NCBI GenBank assembly: GCA_015680685.1
Contig: MNCI01003632.1
Span: 439,659-492,961, forward strand
Direction: 5' to 3'
Length of the DNA stretch: 53,303 nt
Source of the DNA: Gnetum montanum
Taxonomy: Eukaryota > Streptophyta > Gnetopsida > Gnetales > Gnetaceae
Below the pieces are notes generated by a model. The model saw only the letters and a list, made by a program, of their open reading frames with translations. It was not told the DNA's origin and ran no database searches. Shown piece by piece: positions 23,034 through 33,185 of the stretch. How positions within the stretch are numbered: position 1 is the first letter of the stretch; each line of letters opens with the position of its first letter. A program made the translations under genes and the position numbers.

Positions 23034-23321
23034 GGCCCGCAATGGCCTAAAACTAGCCATGGCCCACAATGGCCTAAAACTAGTGATGGCCCGCAATGGC
23101 CTAAAACTAGTGATGGCTCGCAATGGCCTAAAACTAGCCATGGCCTGCAATGGCCTAAAACTAGTTTCCAGATTATGCAAACTCCCATAGTGGCCTGCAA
23201 TGGCCTAAAACTAGCCATGGCCCGCAATGTCCTAAAACTAGTTTCCAGATTACGCAAACTCCCGTGACAGCCCGCAATGGCCTAAAACTAGTGACGGCCC
23301 GTTATGGCCTTAAACTAGCAA
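23034..23321 (+). repeat. Stem-loop array 1 of E3 (after protease)
   Basis: Nine units, mostly 27 bp: GGCC, loop CGCAAT, GGCC, then TAAAACTAG and a short spacer. Two units are followed by an inserted block reading TTCCAGATTAYGCAAACTCC, which makes longer units. Because 27 is divisible by three, the array stays open in several frames and mimics repetitive proteins; I do not call these genes. Confidence 0.85.
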
Positions 23322-23807
23322 TTCCATTCCGTTGCAACATAGCTTATGCAAAATCGTTAACAACTATGCTTATGCTTTGCAGATAAAAAAATTAATAACA
23401 TTTAAAATCGCAAGAAGATCTTATAGCTAGTCTTTCAGTCATTCATACAAGCATTGTTTGACTCCAATCAATAAGACCATGCATAAACCACAATTACACA
23501 TCTCCTCTGATGCCACTGTCACCAGTATCTATCAAGCCCGGCTCTAGACCTAATAAATCGTCCTCTAGTGGGCCTTCTCTTCTGGAAAGTATTCCTTCAT
23601 GAGGAATTTCCTCTTAATGAGGTTCTTGCTCTAGCACCGGATCCACAGGAGGATGCTCTTCATCACTAAGCCCCTCTTCTTGTACTTGCTCCTCAGCTAG
23701 CTCACCTTCTCTATCCTCTTCTGGTACCTAAATACATAAAACATATTAGCAAAACAAAACTTGACAACATAATCAAAAAATTTAGACTTAGTCATGATTA
23801 AACTTAC

Positions 23808-24625
23808 TCGTGATGGCCCTGCTTCCGTAGCAAAGAGAAGCTTTTCCAAGCTGGCCCACAGGCGCTCCATGATTTCATCCTCAGTTAGGTCAGACCACAC
23901 TCCATCTCCTAGAGCAGCTCCAGCCTTCACCTTCCCTTTCTCTATGCTAGTCCAGTGAGGTGGGTCAAGGAAGAAAGTAGGGACGGTAGTCTCACCCCTG
24001 GGGAGAGTCACCTCCCTTTCTGGGGACACACTTACAGTCACCTACGCTTGAAACTTCTTGAAGGCTTCGGATGCCCCAATGACGTCCAGGAAGACTTGCA
24101 AGCATTGAGCTTCGACGACAGAATCACGATAATGTTGATGATAAGCGATACTTTCTTGCTTATACAAATGTTTGTGGTCCTTTTCCTTCTGCCCCCATTC
24201 TTGCACACTTGCGCAGAAATCCCTCTAGTCTTGGCTTTTCTGAGCTAACAGCTCTATCTGCATCCGTTACTCCACCAACGCCTGACTGGTTTGCATGCTG
24301 TTCTTGATTGCGGTCCAATAACGGAAGTAGTCAATAACAGTAGTACGCCAATCTTCATCACCCGTTGCCCGCACCTGTAGGAACTCGCATCGTGACTTTA
24401 GGTCCCCAACCTCTTTGGTCAGAGATTCATTCTTCTTCTCTAATCTCTGCGCCCTCTTCCAGAGGTTTTTATTTACACCCTTACTCTCCCATAAGGAGAG
24501 AGTCAAGCGTAATGCACATTTACACATCTCCTCATAAATGTGGCATGGCACGACCACCCCATCTGCTGGAGGCTCCACTGAGTCCAAATCAATGGGCTCC
24601 GTTGGATCCCATCGAAGGCGAGCTC
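23808..24625 (-). other. Exon G: coiled-coil segment
   Basis: VPCHIYEEMCKCALRLTLSLWE leads into a heptad-like run, LWKRAQRLEKKNESLTKEVG, and the sequence then ends in EAGPSR before a GTAAGT donor. E1 exon G aligns throughout (PHHIYEEMRKCALYSAHSLWE). Three stops, one TAA and two TAG, interrupt the E3 copy. Exon H then adds a tail of 38 residues rich in glutamate and aspartate ending at TAA 23614..23616. Confidence 0.6.
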
Positions 24626-25219
24626 CTAACAGTAAACATTATCAATATACATGAAACATTATCACTGTATAATAAAAATAAACCTATTATAGCTACAGCA
24701 TACCAGCTTTAGGATCGACGTGCTCAAGGTGCTCAATCATATCGCTGACAACGCCTTCCATGAAGGTGAACTTGTCAGGAAAGTCTCTCCATGTTCTACT
24801 CACAGGGGCAGGCGTGGATACATCTTCTTCACCTGTAGCATAATTTAGTCAAAATCCTAACTGTTGACAGAAACCAAGACATCCAATATGCTTATTACCT
24901 CAGCCGGTTATAGTGGGGGGTACGTCAACAATTCCTGCCTTCTCCCTCTCTTCATGCACAAGAGTCTGTGTGTCGCTTGTCCCAACAGCTAGGGCATCTT
25001 CATGCACAAGAATCTATACATGGCTCACCCTAACAGCTGGGGCGTCTTCTTCTAAAACTGGGGCCCCTTCCCCACGACTGAATATAATTGCCCCTGTTTC
25101 AGGGGTCAACTGCTCCATAACTTTCTCTGGTCATATCACATAATACACTTAATACAATTCCAAATATCCTAAATAAACATTACGTAATACAACTTTCAAT
25201 ACATTTCTTCCATGCTTAC

Positions 25220-26262
25220 CAGGCGGAGGTTTACTCCGCTGAACTCTGACTTCCACGGTTAGACCTGTGTCACTCCCAAGCTCCACAGAGGCCTTAGTCA
25301 AACGAAGCCTTTTACGTCGAGCTGAAGGTTCTACAATTTCTATCACCAAACATTTCCCTTGTGAGGCATCACTAGTGTAAGTAGGCATTATCCTACCTAC
25401 GCTGTCGGGGCCTTGCACTCGCGACGCCGCCAAATCCCTGGTAGTTATAGACAGAGATTCCCCAATCTCTTCCAGGGGATCCTATCCACGGGTAGTGCTA
25501 AAAATGTGTGTAATCCAAGGGCTGGATAGCTGGTCTCAGTCTTGCTAACCCCATTCCTTTGGATGACCAAGAATTCAGCAAACTGCCGAAGGCAAGCTAT
25601 GAAGAAGGCGTAATGCACGTTGAAACGAGACTCAAGCTTCTTGCGAAGCCTAATCATCTCAGTGCGTAGCCCCTCAACAAAATAGCTTGCCCAGTTGAAC
25701 TGGGTCCCTTCTTCGATAACCTCCCGAATAATATGGGTCTGCTCTATGGAAAAGAATCTCCCCTGCGAGAGTGTTTTGGGGAAAGCTTGGGCCCGGAAAA
25801 GGGGATAAATCATTTTGGCGATTTCTAGTTTAATTCTTTCACAAGGGATCCCTTTAGTTTCCTTCTTGACCCCTACCCACTCCTCCAACCACTCCTGACA
25901 AGAGAGACTCCTCTTCACCTTTTCCTCTATGGGAAGGCCGTCAGAGGGAACACCGAAAAGATCTACAAAGAGCTGAGCATTAATGTTAAAATTTACACAT
26001 ACGTGATGCACGCGCGTGCAAAAATGCTCTGCCTTTTCGCTGAAGGAGTTAACTAGCATTAGCATTTCACTGGCGGGGACATCAGGGGTCACAGCTAAAA
26101 ATAAATGCATTAGCCTCACTTCTCGTATCTTGGTGACCACCGCAACTGGGGCCGCCGCATGGCCGAGCCAGCGTTGTGCATCCTTGATGCCGCCGTAGCG
26201 GAAGAGGAGGGTATTCGCCTCACGACCGAAAATTGTAAGGGTAATCTCCTAGGATTCCCTGA
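25220..26262 (-). other. Exon D: plant-transposon-type domain and basic patch
   Basis: A 231-codon open stretch (26140..25445) shares with E1 the motifs VDLFGVPSDGLPIEEK, GTQFNWASYFVEGL and FNVHYAFFIACLRQF. The style recalls the putative plant transposon protein domain common in ORFs carried by plant retroelements, but I name it by resemblance only. After a frame change near 25490 the exon continues with ESLSITTRDLA and a basic run ARRKRLRLTK, a possible nuclear localisation signal. E1 changes frame at the matching place. Confidence 0.6.
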
Positions 26263-26723
26263 CTGAACAATGTAAGACACAAGTCAAATAGGAATACTAT
26301 TACGCAACATTCACAATTCACAATTACACCACGCAACAATAGAATACGCAACAATTTTACCAGGTCCAAATGGCAAAGGAAATAGAGGAAGTTTCCTCTA
26401 CACGTCCGCAATGGTAAGGGGCAGATCCAAAGTCCAATCGTCATGTAGCCACCCGAGATTCTGGCAATTCTCGAAAGCGTCAGCATAATGGGTGGGATAC
26501 TCATGAATGTCGAAGCCGATCTGCCCCATCACACCAGCACGTACGTTGCTAGTTAAGGTAAACGCCTTTACCATCGTTTCGGTCCACAACAAAGTATCAC
26601 CATCCCCTACTAACTTGTTCTCCTGAATAAAAAACTTGTACCATACCACATGAGCTCATCTTATGCTTTACAAAACCCGGATAATAGACATATAATGACA
26701 ATATAGCCAACAAAACCGCTTAC

Positions 26724-27173
26724 CCGCCTGAATAGTACACTGTGCCTGGTGGGTTCTGGAAGTAGGTTGAGACATGACAGGACATAAACAAAGTGTTGTA
26801 TGGGTGGTAGCAACTAAACTGGGCCATTTCCCAGATCCAACTTAAGCACCTCAAACCTCGGGTGCAAAGTTCTCGATCCTGGGGACGACTAGTATTGATG
26901 GCCCCGTTTGTCAAGAAAGCTAGAATTCCCTGTGCGGAACCCACTAACAGGTGCTCCAAAATGGCACCAGCAATATCTCCTGACAAATTAGACCATATAA
27001 TAACGCTGTAGTTACGCAACAAAAATTGCAGAAACTCCAGTGTGCCCTTTCGAAACCATATGGCCCTCCCATGCAACCGAGTTTGCAGGGGAGGGACATT
27101 AGGCACGATTGGATTTATGTAGCATAAAACCCCAACAAAATCTAGGACGATTAAGATAGGTCTTAGCATAACA
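26724..27173 (-). other. Exon B: NIF/FCP1-like HAD phosphatase domain, catalytic residues lost
   Basis: The exon keeps the outline of the plant NIF (NLI-interacting factor, FCP1-homology) family. First comes a hydrophobic strand with motif I, LIVLDFVGVLC at about 27150..27120. Next is WFRKGTLEFLQFL, matching the family's RPG-type helix, then VIIWSN (motif II, near 26992), and finally YHPYNTLF followed by FQNPPGT near 26790..26740. Family members have D-x-D or D-x-N at motif I and a DD pair after NTLL. Here the second motif I acid is V and the DD position reads SC. The E1 copy has E in place of the first D and TH for DD. The fold may remain but phosphatase activity is unlikely. The exon is exactly 450 bp in both E3 and E1 (35369..35818). 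Confidence 0.68.
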
Positions 27174-27199
27174 CTGTATAGAAAATGCAATATACAGAT

Positions 27200-27444
27200 C
27201 AACGTCTAGATTCACATTTGCATGTTTAAATACAGGAAAACTACAAATCACGCTTAGCTATTCATGCCGAAATCGCCCAAACCCTTGCAATAGCGCAAGG
27301 TTTGTCCCCGACAATGGCGGTAGACGCACCCCATTAAACCCTTGTCTTAACGCAAGGTCCATAGTCTAAAACCCTCACTTACGCAAATAACACTACAGGA
27401 ATAAACACTGCTAAAACAACACAAGTACGCAAGGAATGGCCTAC
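27200..27444 (-). other. First intron of the E3 antisense gene
   Basis: No coding signal. It holds two GCAAGG-ending segments with CAAACCCTTG and AAACCCTTG, a short direct repeat. A donor-like GTAGGC follows exon A and CTATACAG precedes exon B. Confidence 0.4.
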
Positions 27445-27663
27445 CGATTCAAAGGCGTAGGGTCCCTCACTTCGACCACTACCTACGAAGTGTGCTGCAG
27501 ATTCTCTTACACCTCGTCGATTTTAGCCAATTTCATGTTCTTCCTTTTCACTTTAGGCACCATTGTCATGGTTTCAAAACCTTCATAGTTTCGCACTTTC
27601 ATGTCTTTGCAAACTACGTGCTTCAATCTTCTGCTCCTCTTCCTCTCTCCTTGTAACAGTTAG

Positions 27664-27836
27664 AAATTCAAATTCACGATAGCCAACAGCCTATTCTTAC
27701 TAAAAACTGCTAACTTATATGCAAATTTCAACGAGACTTGCCCAATTTCTTACTAAAATTCGAATTCACGATAGCCAACAGCCTGTTCTTACTGAAATTC
27801 GACTTGATACCCAATTTCAGCGAGACTTGCCCAAAT
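27664..27836. repeat. Tandem duplication upstream of the antisense gene
   Basis: Two copies of an 83 to 89 bp unit, each with TTCACGATAGCCAACAGCCT and later CGAGACTTGCCCAA. It lies 95 to 270 bp upstream of the antisense start codon and just before pol on the sense strand, so it is placed where an antisense promoter would be. Confidence 0.7.
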
Positions 27837-27899
27837 GTTGGTGTCAGTATGAGCTGGAACTCAGAGATCAAGACATTAATTGCATCAGATATCACACAC

Positions 27900-27930
27900 A
27901 TTACGGTCTGAAATGACCCTAAACTACAGC
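27900..27930 (+). repeat. Single stem-loop unit before E3 RT
   Basis: GGTC, loop TGAAAT, GACC, then CTAAACTA. It is one unit where E1 has a seven-unit array (37282..37637), so this site differs in copy number between the two elements. Confidence 0.65.
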
Positions 27931-27974
27931 ACTAATTACTCTCCTATTTGACGATTTTGTAGGATAATTGACAG

Positions 27975-30900
27975 ATGGATGAAATTTTATCTGCAGCGCT
28001 AGTTTTAGCCAGCTCATATGGTGAAATCATTAGACAGCTTGATCCCACACTAATAGAAACTAACCTAGCCCTTAATGATGCAATCATAGCCACGTTGGAA
28101 ACATCTCTAGACTGGCCAAAACAATCGATGTGCACGCTAGATCTGGAAGCTGGGGATGTAACCGAAGATCCACTCAACGAAGTCTCTGTGGTTACGCATA
28201 GGGGTGAGACCAAAACTCTTAAGGTTAGTTCTCTATTAGACCAAAAGGCAAGTGATGACATAAAATAGGTTCTCCAAGATAACATCACGATGTTTGCATG
28301 GTCATACCAGGATATGTCGGGACTAGACCCGAGATTAATCCAACACAACATAATCCTAGATCCCCATATCAAAGCCATTAGATAGAAAGCATGAAAGATC
28401 AAGCCAGAGGTCGCGCTAGCAGTACGTGATGAAATCACTAAACTATACCAGGCTAGTTTTATCTACACAGTTGATTACTCAGATTGGGTATCTAACATTG
28501 TAGTGGTTTTTAAAAAGACTGGAGGAATACGCATCTGCATAAACTTCCAGGACTTGAACAAAGCTACAATCAAAGATAAATTTCCACTACCGAGTATCGA
28601 TCAATTGGTGGATACAACCGCTGGACATGCGCTTTTGTCCTTCATGGATGGCTTCTTAGGCTACAACCAAATACGCATTAATCCAGAGCACCAGCTAACA
28701 ACGACATTTATGACGCCTTGGGGAACCTTTTGTTACACCATGATGCCTTTTGTCTTAAAAAACGCCAGAGCGACATATCAGCGAGCCATGACATACATCT
28801 TTAGTGATTACCTCCTAGGGAGACTAAATAATTATGTTGACGGTATAGCTGTTAAGTCCTTAAAGTTAGAGGATCATTCAGAGGATCTGGAGTTAGTCCT
28901 CAAAAGATGTTCTAAATACAATCTTCGACTCAACCCAAAAAAGTGTGTGTTCGGAGTTAAGACCGGACGCATGCTGGGTTTTGTGGTATCGGAAGCTGGC
29001 ATACGCATAGACCTTGATAAAGTCAAAGCCATTGTTAAACTGATACCCCCTACAATTCTTAAGCAATTACACGGATTACAGGGGAGGTTACAGTTTATCA
29101 GGCGGTTCATCTTGAGATTAACCGACAAGTTACACCCTATGCAGCATTTTCTTAAAAAGGGGGTTAATTTCAAATGGACAGACGATTGTCAACATGCGTT
29201 TGACAGCTTGAAGCAGGAGCTTCAACGCTTGCCACCAGTTTTCCCACCGCAAAGGGATCAACCATTCTATATCTATCTCGCAACTTCAGACGTAGCCTTA
29301 GCAGTGTTACTCTGTCAAAAGAGGAATGATGGGTCGGAAGTACCCATCTACTACTTGATTCATGCTCTATGTGCGTATGAAATGAGGTACAACGAAGTAG
29401 AGTGTAACTGCTTAGCATTAGTATTTATGCTCAAGAAGTGTAGACATTATCTTTTTCGTAGTCAAGTCAATATCATCTGTAAAAATAACATCCTTAGGTC
29501 CATTACGCATAACTTGTACGAAAGTAGCAAAATAGCTCGTTGGAAGGCTATCACAGCAGAATTTGATCTAGATTACATTGGCCAATCTTCTACGAAGGGC
29601 CAAGCGATAGCCGACCAATTAGTAACATCTCCTATCGACAGTCAGGCAACCATAGAGCCTGAATTTCCAGAAGAATATGTACATAGTGTAAGCCCTATCT
29701 TAACAGGCCCTGAAGCGATGTTGTATTTTGACGGAGCTTCAACCGCTAGAGGCAGTAGTACTGCCACCATTATCACACTATCAACTGAGGATGTGTGTCT
29801 TCACGCTTATCACTTGACCTTCTCTTGTACAAACAATGTGGCAGAGTACGAGGGGCTCCTCAGAGGATTACTAGCTGCCTGCGAGCTCGATGTTCGACAC
29901 CTGGTAATTAGGGATGATTCAATGCTTGTCATAAATCAAACCACAGGAGTTTACACCTGCAAGGCTTCACATTTATAGCCCTTTTGCGATATGGCTAAAG
30001 ATCTCCTGAAGCGGTTCACGACCATCGACGCCCAACACGTGCCACGCACTGATAACACGCTGGCCGATGCACTGGCTACACTAGCTTTGAACGTACCCTC
30101 ACACTTGTTCGACACTTGTCCTGCTTTAATAATAGATTATACAGGTCCTATCGTTTAGATGGTGCAAATATCTTCTCTTCTCGAAGAAAGCGCACCAGAA
30201 TTGTATGACAATATTAAAACTTACCTCTTCCAAGGCGAGCTACCGCACGAATTGACACGCGCGCAGAAAGATGCAATCCGCAAGCGAGCTAGGCAGTACG
30301 TAATCATAGGAGACAGTACTCTCTGTAGACGCTCTTTTGATGGTGTGCTGCTTACTTGCGGTAACAAAGACCAAGCATAGCGTATCGTTGGCGAGGTTCA
30401 CGAGGGACTATGTGGAGGCCACGTAGCACCATGGGCTATGGCTTCAAAAATTTTCCGCTTAGGGTACTACTAGCCGCACATGGAAAAAGATTGCCTGAAA
30501 AAGGTTAAAACTTGTGACACGTGTCAGCGTCATGCAAATCTTATACACGTGTCGCCTACAAAGTTACATACGACTCAAATAACATCGCCGTTTCAACGAT
30601 GGGGACTAGACATCATAGGTCCCATCATGCTGAAATCTTCCGCAGGTCATAGCTTCATAATTACAACCACTGAGTACTTCACGAAGTGGGTAGAAGCTAT
30701 TCGCCTATGGAAGATCACATCTCAACAGATCTGCCATTTCATCTTAGACAACATTGTAACTAGATTTGGTCTCCCAATGACTATCGTGATTGATAATGGG
30801 TCGCAGTTTAGTAGTACGGAAACCAAATCCTTCTGTGATAGCCTTGGCATTAAACAATATTTTTCCTCACCCTATTACCCGCAAGCAAATGGTCAAGTTG

Positions 30901-31442
30901 AAGCCACAAACAAGGTCATCATCAATCTGCTCAAGAAAATGCTCGACAGCAACAAGAGGCTGTGGCATGAAAAAATCCTCTATGTGCTATGGGCATATCA
31001 CACTACATGTAGGATAGCTACAAATAGTACATCCTATAGCCTAGTCTATGGATCCGAGGCGGTGCTGCCCCTCGAATTGCAAATTCCTTCTCTAAGAATG
31101 GTCCTCTCCATGATTATAAATGAGGCTCAACACACCGAGTCTCGGATCATGGATCTAGATTCAGTAAAAGAGAATCGAATACAGACACTTGATACAATTG
31201 AAAAGTATCAAGACAAGCAGAGGCAAAAGCATCATCACAATCTTCAGCAGTGTCCGATCAAGAAGGGAGATTTAGTTCTCAAGGTTGTTCGCGAACCAGT
31301 AGGCAAGTTCTCTGCAAACTGGGAGGACCCTTTCTTGGTGACCGACGTATATGGCAACAGAGCATTTAAGCTAGCAGACAATGATGGAAACGAGCTACCA
31401 AATCCTATTAATCATATATATCTAAAGCGGTACTACATATAA
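27975..31442 (+). pseudogene. E3 pol: reverse transcriptase, two RNase H domains, integrase
   Basis: One frame read through stops at 28266, 28383, 29976, 30156, 30378 and 30471 (all TAG) and 28392 (TGA). RT occupies about 28440..29100, with FMDGFLGYNQI and the catalytic site reading YVDG where YVDD is required. A degenerate gypsy RNase H follows (29230..29580). Then comes the second, archaeal-type RNase H typical of Tat elements (29715..29960), with FDGA, AEYEGL and RDDSMLV preserving D, E and D. Integrase (30390..31442) has an HHCC finger ending CDTCQRH, the DDE residues in WGLDIIGP, IDNGSQF and GQVEATNK, and a C-terminal GPY/F-like WEDPF. It ends in TAA at 31440. The YVDG change alone should abolish RT activity. 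Confidence 0.9.
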
Positions 31443-31464
31443 CTACATCTTCGGTGTGAACATC

Positions 31465-32040
31465 AGGTATGGTAACAATCTTCTGCTATGACGCTAAACT
31501 GGTAAAAATCGTCCGCTATGACGCTAAATTGGTAACAATCGTCCACTACGATGCTAAACTGGCAACAAACGTCCGCTATGACGTAAACCTGGCACGCCAT
31601 TCACATGTCCACCATGACGCTAAACTAGTACTGATCGTTTGCCATGTTGTAAAACTAGCAAGTTGTACCTGTCTGCTACGACGTAAAACTGACAATGTTG
31701 TACAGGTCTGCCAAGATGAAAAACTAGCATCTTTTGCACGCGTCTGCCACGACGCTAAACTGGCATCGGCTGTCCTCCATGATGCAAAACTGGCTCAGGT
31801 AAGCAGTCGTCTGCTGAGATGTAAAACCAACACAGACTTGTCCTTGGCTCATGACACAAAACTGATATCCATAGCATGGTCTGCTGAGACCATAAATCAG
31901 CTTTGCCACCGTCCACTACGACGTAAAACTAGCATTTCTCAGTCTGCCCAGACATTAAACTGGGACCATGGTCTGCTGAGACTTAAAACTAGCAATGACA
32001 GTCTACCAGGACTTAAAACTGGGACTCATAAGCTGCCATC
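31465..32040 (+). repeat. Stem-loop array 3 of E3 (after integrase)
   Basis: About 18 units of roughly 30 bp in the form CGTC, loop CGCTAT, GACG, then CTAAACTGG. Units vary but many keep pairing, including GGTC with GACC and AGTC with GACT. A 204-codon open stretch across the array would encode repeats of the type YDAKL. It starts just after the integrase stop and may be a by-product of unit length. Confidence 0.85.
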
Positions 32041-33171
32041 ATGCAAGTTAAGCAAGTGTGATCATCTTTGTGCAGCCGCATGACAAACGGGGTGGGGTGC
32101 TGAGACAGCCCCAACATCACCACCTCATCGACATTCTGTTGATCTTTCGGATGTGCTGAAGGGCATACTACTAACCCCTCGGAGATACCGTCACCACACC
32201 CATTCCAACGGTGGTACCTCTGAGAGGTTAGTTCCACCGCCCGGAGCCCCAAAGCCGTTCTCATCAATTACGAATTTGGGGATCTCTGCTCATCATCGCT
32301 ATCGGGCCCTAGCTTCATAGATTCATCTGGCTGGTTCTTCACATAACTAGTCAGGTGCGCCGAGTCTAATGTTCTTTGGCGGTGATATGCTGGGTCGTGC
32401 GTCAATGGTGAGAAATTGGGCCTCATGCTACAGTTCCCCTGTCATGGTCCGATCACTTCATCTCGCCTCTAATAGTGCTTGTTTCAACAACCTCGCTGGT
32501 AATTCGCACGAGCAATGGTATCCTCTGTTTTCTTCTTTGGTTGCAGGTTACTCGCTTCGAGGATGTCATTCGAAGGTGCATTCATCTAAGCGGTGAAGTA
32601 CAAACAACGTTTGAAATGGCTTCTCAAGTTAGCTTGACCACTTAGAAGTGCATCCCTGTTCCCCTTATAATCCTACCCTTAGCTCTTATTATACTCCATC
32701 TCTACCATCTGCTTCCCGTTTGCAAAATCTACACATGCAACACCTGTTTTCCGCATTCGCATTACAATCAAGTCCATAAACCAGCGTAACGCAATTCGCC
32801 TAATGGACACTCAAAAAAAAAGAGAGGGGTTAGAAAAATGGGTGAAACACATCTCACCCAGGCTGTGCAGACACAACACAATTCGTCTATGCAGCCCCTT
32901 CATCTACAAAATGATGGCATAACTCCATGCTAACGCACCTGCAAGAGAAAACCTAACTGCTTATGCGTGAAGAAGTCATCCTTACTCCTTTGCGTCTTCC
33001 TCGAACCTATTTCCTCATGTACCATCCTATCTCCTATTTTCTCCATCTTTGCTCTTCTATGTTGATAGGGCAACACTTGAGTAACCATTGATGAACGTTG
33101 TTGGTGCTTTTACCTATCCGGTGTTTCATATTCTTTGTTGACGTTTTTCAGGCAAGCCCTCTAACCGTCAA
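32041..33171 (+). other. E3 3' untranslated region
   Basis: Between the array and the PPT there is no frame that matches E1. Short open stretches (for example 32369..32596) are not conserved. An A-run at 32813..32821 is the only simple repeat. Confidence 0.6.
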
Positions 33172-33185
33172 CAAAGAGGGGCTAT
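33172..33185 (+). other. E3 polypurine tract
   Basis: CAAAGAGGGGCTAT lies directly before the TG of the 3' LTR. E1 has CAAAGAGGGGTCAT at the same place. It is the expected plus-strand primer site. Confidence 0.8.

Larger units (their letters stand above)
23614..27569 (-). pseudogene. E3 antisense gene: eight-exon, NIF/FCP1-like plus transposon-type domain protein
   Basis: This is a spliced gene on the strand opposite to E3. Exons read from the minus strand are A 27569..27445, B 27173..26724, C about 26634..26361, D 26262..25220, E 25126..24899, F 24832..24704, G 24625..23808 and H 23727..23614. Donors include GTAAGC (B, D), GTAATA (E), GTATGC (F) and GTAAGT (G). Acceptors include CTATACAG (B), TTGTTCAG (D), GCTACAG (F) and TATTTAG (H). 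Total coding length is about 3.2 kb. The product would have a lysine-rich N-terminus, a HAD-type domain, a transposon-type domain, a basic patch, a coiled coil and an acidic tail, so a nuclear protein is plausible. Introns can persist here because on the sense RNA they are not intron-shaped. Exons A, C, D, E and G carry stops. Exon A is the weakest call. The function is unknown. Confidence 0.7.
22784..27974 (+). other. E3 candidate sense intron containing the antisense gene
   Basis: The place matches the intron of Ogre-type Tat elements, between protease and RT. The end at GATAATTGACAG (27963..27974) precedes ATG GAT GAA, where pol coding resumes. The donor position aligned with the good GTAAGT of E1 now reads GTGAAT in E3, so it may be mutated. 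The antisense gene lies wholly inside this interval. Confidence 0.35.

Noticed and set aside
22914-23267. 117-codon open stretch with repeats of the type GPQWPKTS
   Set aside because: It is the translation of the 27-bp stem-loop array; the unit length is divisible by three, so all frames look open. Frames on the other strand are equally open and E1 has no matching frame.
31465-32040. CRISPR-like array of about 30-bp units
   Set aside because: Units are contiguous diverged minisatellite copies with no unique spacers, in a plant retroelement; there are no cas genes.
33172-33185. CAACAAAGAGGGG taken as a tRNA or snoRNA box
   Set aside because: Its position directly before both 3' LTRs (E1 and E3) explains it fully as a polypurine tract.
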